Source: Neurospora intermedia (lineage: Eukaryota > Ascomycota > Sordariomycetes > Sordariales > Sordariaceae). From it: a stretch of DNA of 64,000 nucleotides. The stretch is taken from the NCBI GenBank assembly GCA_037102815.1, contig BTPP01000007.1:1-64000 (forward strand), given 5' to 3'. How positions within the stretch are numbered: the stretch's first letter is position 1; the number at the start of each line of letters is the position of its first letter. The notes beneath the pieces were generated by a model. It ran no database searches. It was not told the origin of the DNA and saw only the letters and a list, made by a program, of their open reading frames with translations. The translations under genes were made by a program, and so were the position numbers. Shown here one piece after another: positions 61,799 through 64,000 of the stretch.

Positions 61799-62520
61799 TG
61801 TGAGTGTGAGCAGGTAACTTGGATGTCGCAGCTTCACTTTTTCCGCAAGGGAACGAATAAAGCAGAAGGACACGGACATAACAACCCCACGAAGTATTTG
61901 TGAGTGTCCCGACTGCACGCAACAGCCAAATCACGACTTTACACCATGCCGCAACATCACATCATCGACACTGCTTCATCGCCATCGCTCCCCCTCTTCT
62001 GAGCCTCTTGCCTAAACTGGCGCGTTATCGCCATGCATTGTTTTTGGTAGTACCGTATCCGCGGTGTATCGTTCCATCCTGTATCTCCCATATTCGAATC
62101 TCGGGTTCTGAATGCCGCCCACGCCATTTCCGGAGGCTCCCCCAAAAGCACGTCAAGCCTTTGTAGCATAACACCATGTGCGGGGTCGATGGCTGGCAAC
62201 TTGCTGCCGTGTTGCCAATCCGCGCTTCTGGGTGTTTGTAACCCCTATTAATTGCTCCTCCGAAGACCGGTGGTCGTGGTAGTCTCGGGTTGCTGAACCA
62301 GGGCTGAAAGGTTGCTGATCGCGTGGGGGTCGTTATCCAGGTCCGCGCAAAATCTCTCAGTTACCTGTTTTGGCAAGTACTACGCCTGCCTCGAGCCACC
62401 GCACGGACGCAACACTAATGTTACTAGTAACTTCTATATTCCGTATGCAACGCGCTTAGGTAAGAATCGCAGCGGTACGTGAGCGTTTGAGCTACGGTCG
62501 CCGGAGCCGTATGTCGGCCG
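61799..62520. other. Flank between BVMO gene and AT-rich block
   Basis: About 720 bp of normal composition upstream of the BVMO-type gene. I see no further gene before the sharp change to AT-rich DNA. Confidence 0.5.
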
Positions 62521-64000
62521 GCATTTTAACAATAATACCGGTATTAATATATAAGTAGCAAATCTAGTATAGAATATTTAAGACTTTACTAGTATAATTT
62601 GAGTAGTAGGATAAATCTTACCTTTAAATATCGAACTTTCAAATTAAAAATTAGTAGACTTTATATTAAGTTTTACGAAATTTAATATTTAAATTTAATT
62701 TTATATAATAAAAACGTTATTTAACGATTAGAATAATTATAAAAAATTTTTATTTATAAAATAATTATTGCTAAATACTATTTTTTTTTCTTATTTTTTG
62801 AATACCGCTTTTACTATATTTGTAGAGGTATTAGTACTATTCCAATATAAATTAGATAATAATATTAAAATAAAAAAAAAGTAAAAGAGGAAGTTAAATA
62901 AAAAACTTCTTAATAAATATTATTTAATATTTAAGAAGAATTAAACTGCTCTAGTTCTATAAATAATAACCTTTAATTATTTACTTAGTAATTAAAAAAA
63001 AATCCTAATCTTTACTAGCGCCCTTATTATTACCCTCCTTACTATTACCCTCCTCCTAAATATTAGTACCTCCCTTCTTATTATTATCTTTAGGAAGGGT
63101 AGTATTATAAATACTATAGTTATTAATATTAAACTATTTTATAATAAATTAGTAGAAGTTCTTTAGCGAATTTAAAAATTTTAGAAATTTATAAGGTGGC
63201 GGTTAATATTATTAAAAATATCCTTAATACTTATAGTTTGTTGAGCGAGGATAGGCAAATAGGTGCTAAGAGAGCTAGTAATTTTCTTTAAAGTTTTAAT
63301 TTGGCGAATATATAAAGTAAACTCCTTTTTTTCTTAAATTTCGGCCTTAGTCTCCTTTTTAATTATAAATTAGTTTTAGAGAGAATTAGTAGAAGTATAA
63401 TTATTAAAGGGGTGCAAGGACGGATTGAAGGGGCTTATACCTATATAGGGAGGAATAATAGCAATTTTTTTCTTAGTAACTATAATAATTCTTATAATAT
63501 TATTATACTCTTCTATAAAGGTAATGGAGCGCTTGCCTCTTTTATTAGTATTCTTATCCTACTAAGTAAGGACTTTATTACGGATGCCGTCGGGAATTTG
63601 AAAAAAAAAAAAAAAAAAAAAAAAAAAATTAGTAAATTATTAGAGGTTAGGTTAAAGTTTCTTTAAGGTTTTTTACCGGGATATAATATTTGTAGTAGCT
63701 ATTTCTAATATATTTAAAATATAGAATTCCTTTACTAATTTAGTTATAGTATTTCTATTTAGGGTTTTTTTTAATCCTAGTAATATAAGGAGTATACGGA
63801 ACCTTACGTTCTACGCTAGGCTTCTTAATAAGGGTAGTAGGAGTAGTAGCCTTTTAATTAATATTAGAATATAAAGATATAGGTAAAGAATTATAGAGGA
63901 ATAATTCTTATATTTTTTTTAGTAGGGGTAAGGGAATTAATAGTAGTAGTATTAGTTTTACGCTTATTATTATTACTAGTACTAGTTTTAATAGTAGAGG
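62521..64000. repeat. AT-rich, RIP-like repeat block at the right edge
   Basis: The sequence changes abruptly at about 62521 to very AT-rich DNA dense in TA, with stops in every frame and many short A and T runs, matching the left subtelomere in style. It carries an A27 run (63601-63627) and a perfect 14-bp palindrome TAATACCGGTATTA at the boundary (62533-62546). It is cut by the window end, so its length and the element it came from are unknown. I could not recognise any protein trace in it. Confidence 0.75.
63601..63627. repeat. Poly-A tract of 27 bp
   Basis: A run of 27 A residues inside the AT-rich block; it may be an old retroelement poly(A) tail or a simple repeat. Confidence 0.75.

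Overview
The window looks like one end of a chromosome of a filamentous ascomycete, most likely Neurospora or a close Sordariales relative. It begins with about 28 tandem TAACCC units, the fungal TTAGGG telomere read towards the centromere. Genes carry short GT-AG introns of 50-270 bp. AT-rich, stop-riddled retrotransposon relics at both edges show the C-to-T/G-to-A damage left by repeat-induced point mutation (RIP). I recognise no rRNA, tRNA or CRISPR. The species call is inference; the gene models below were built by hand from splice sites, reading phase and family similarity.

Left edge (1-4637): telomere, about 2.9 kb of AT-rich subtelomere with a decayed Ty3/gypsy integrase, then a gene-free shoulder with two copies of a 16-bp palindrome. 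Core block (4.6-24.7 kb): VPS41 (-) and APC1/BimE (+) share a divergent promoter; then a conserved unknown with a PPxY motif (-), a flotillin (+) and a FucP-type MFS sugar transporter (+). Next (25-36.3 kb): a SesB-like alpha/beta-hydrolase gene broken by one stop codon (-), the GPI-lipid remodelling protein CWH43 (-, eight exons), a 628-bp MITE-like element with 130-bp inverted repeats, UTP6 (+) and an EVE-domain protein (-).

From 36.2 to 41.6 kb lies a 5.4-kb gap without a recognisable gene, followed by the ARID-domain SWI/SNF subunit SWI1 (+), mitochondrial ribosomal protein mL49/Img2 (-) and eIF3e/INT6 (+). The right part (50.8-61.8 kb) is accessory in character: an intact SesB-like hydrolase (+), an NtaA/SnaA-type FMN monooxygenase (-), a medium-chain reductase (+), an UNC-93-like MFS protein (-) and a Baeyer-Villiger-type flavin monooxygenase (-), with a 128-bp poly-T tract among them. 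From about 62.52 kb to the end the sequence turns sharply AT-rich.

Most genes are housekeeping genes (vacuolar tethering, mitosis, ribosome biogenesis, translation initiation, chromatin remodelling, GPI-anchor maturation) and act independently. The parts most worth a second look are the two SesB-like hydrolases, a family linked in fungi to NLR and heterokaryon-incompatibility systems; the long-TIR MITE; and the oxidative enzyme/transporter group beside the right AT-rich block.
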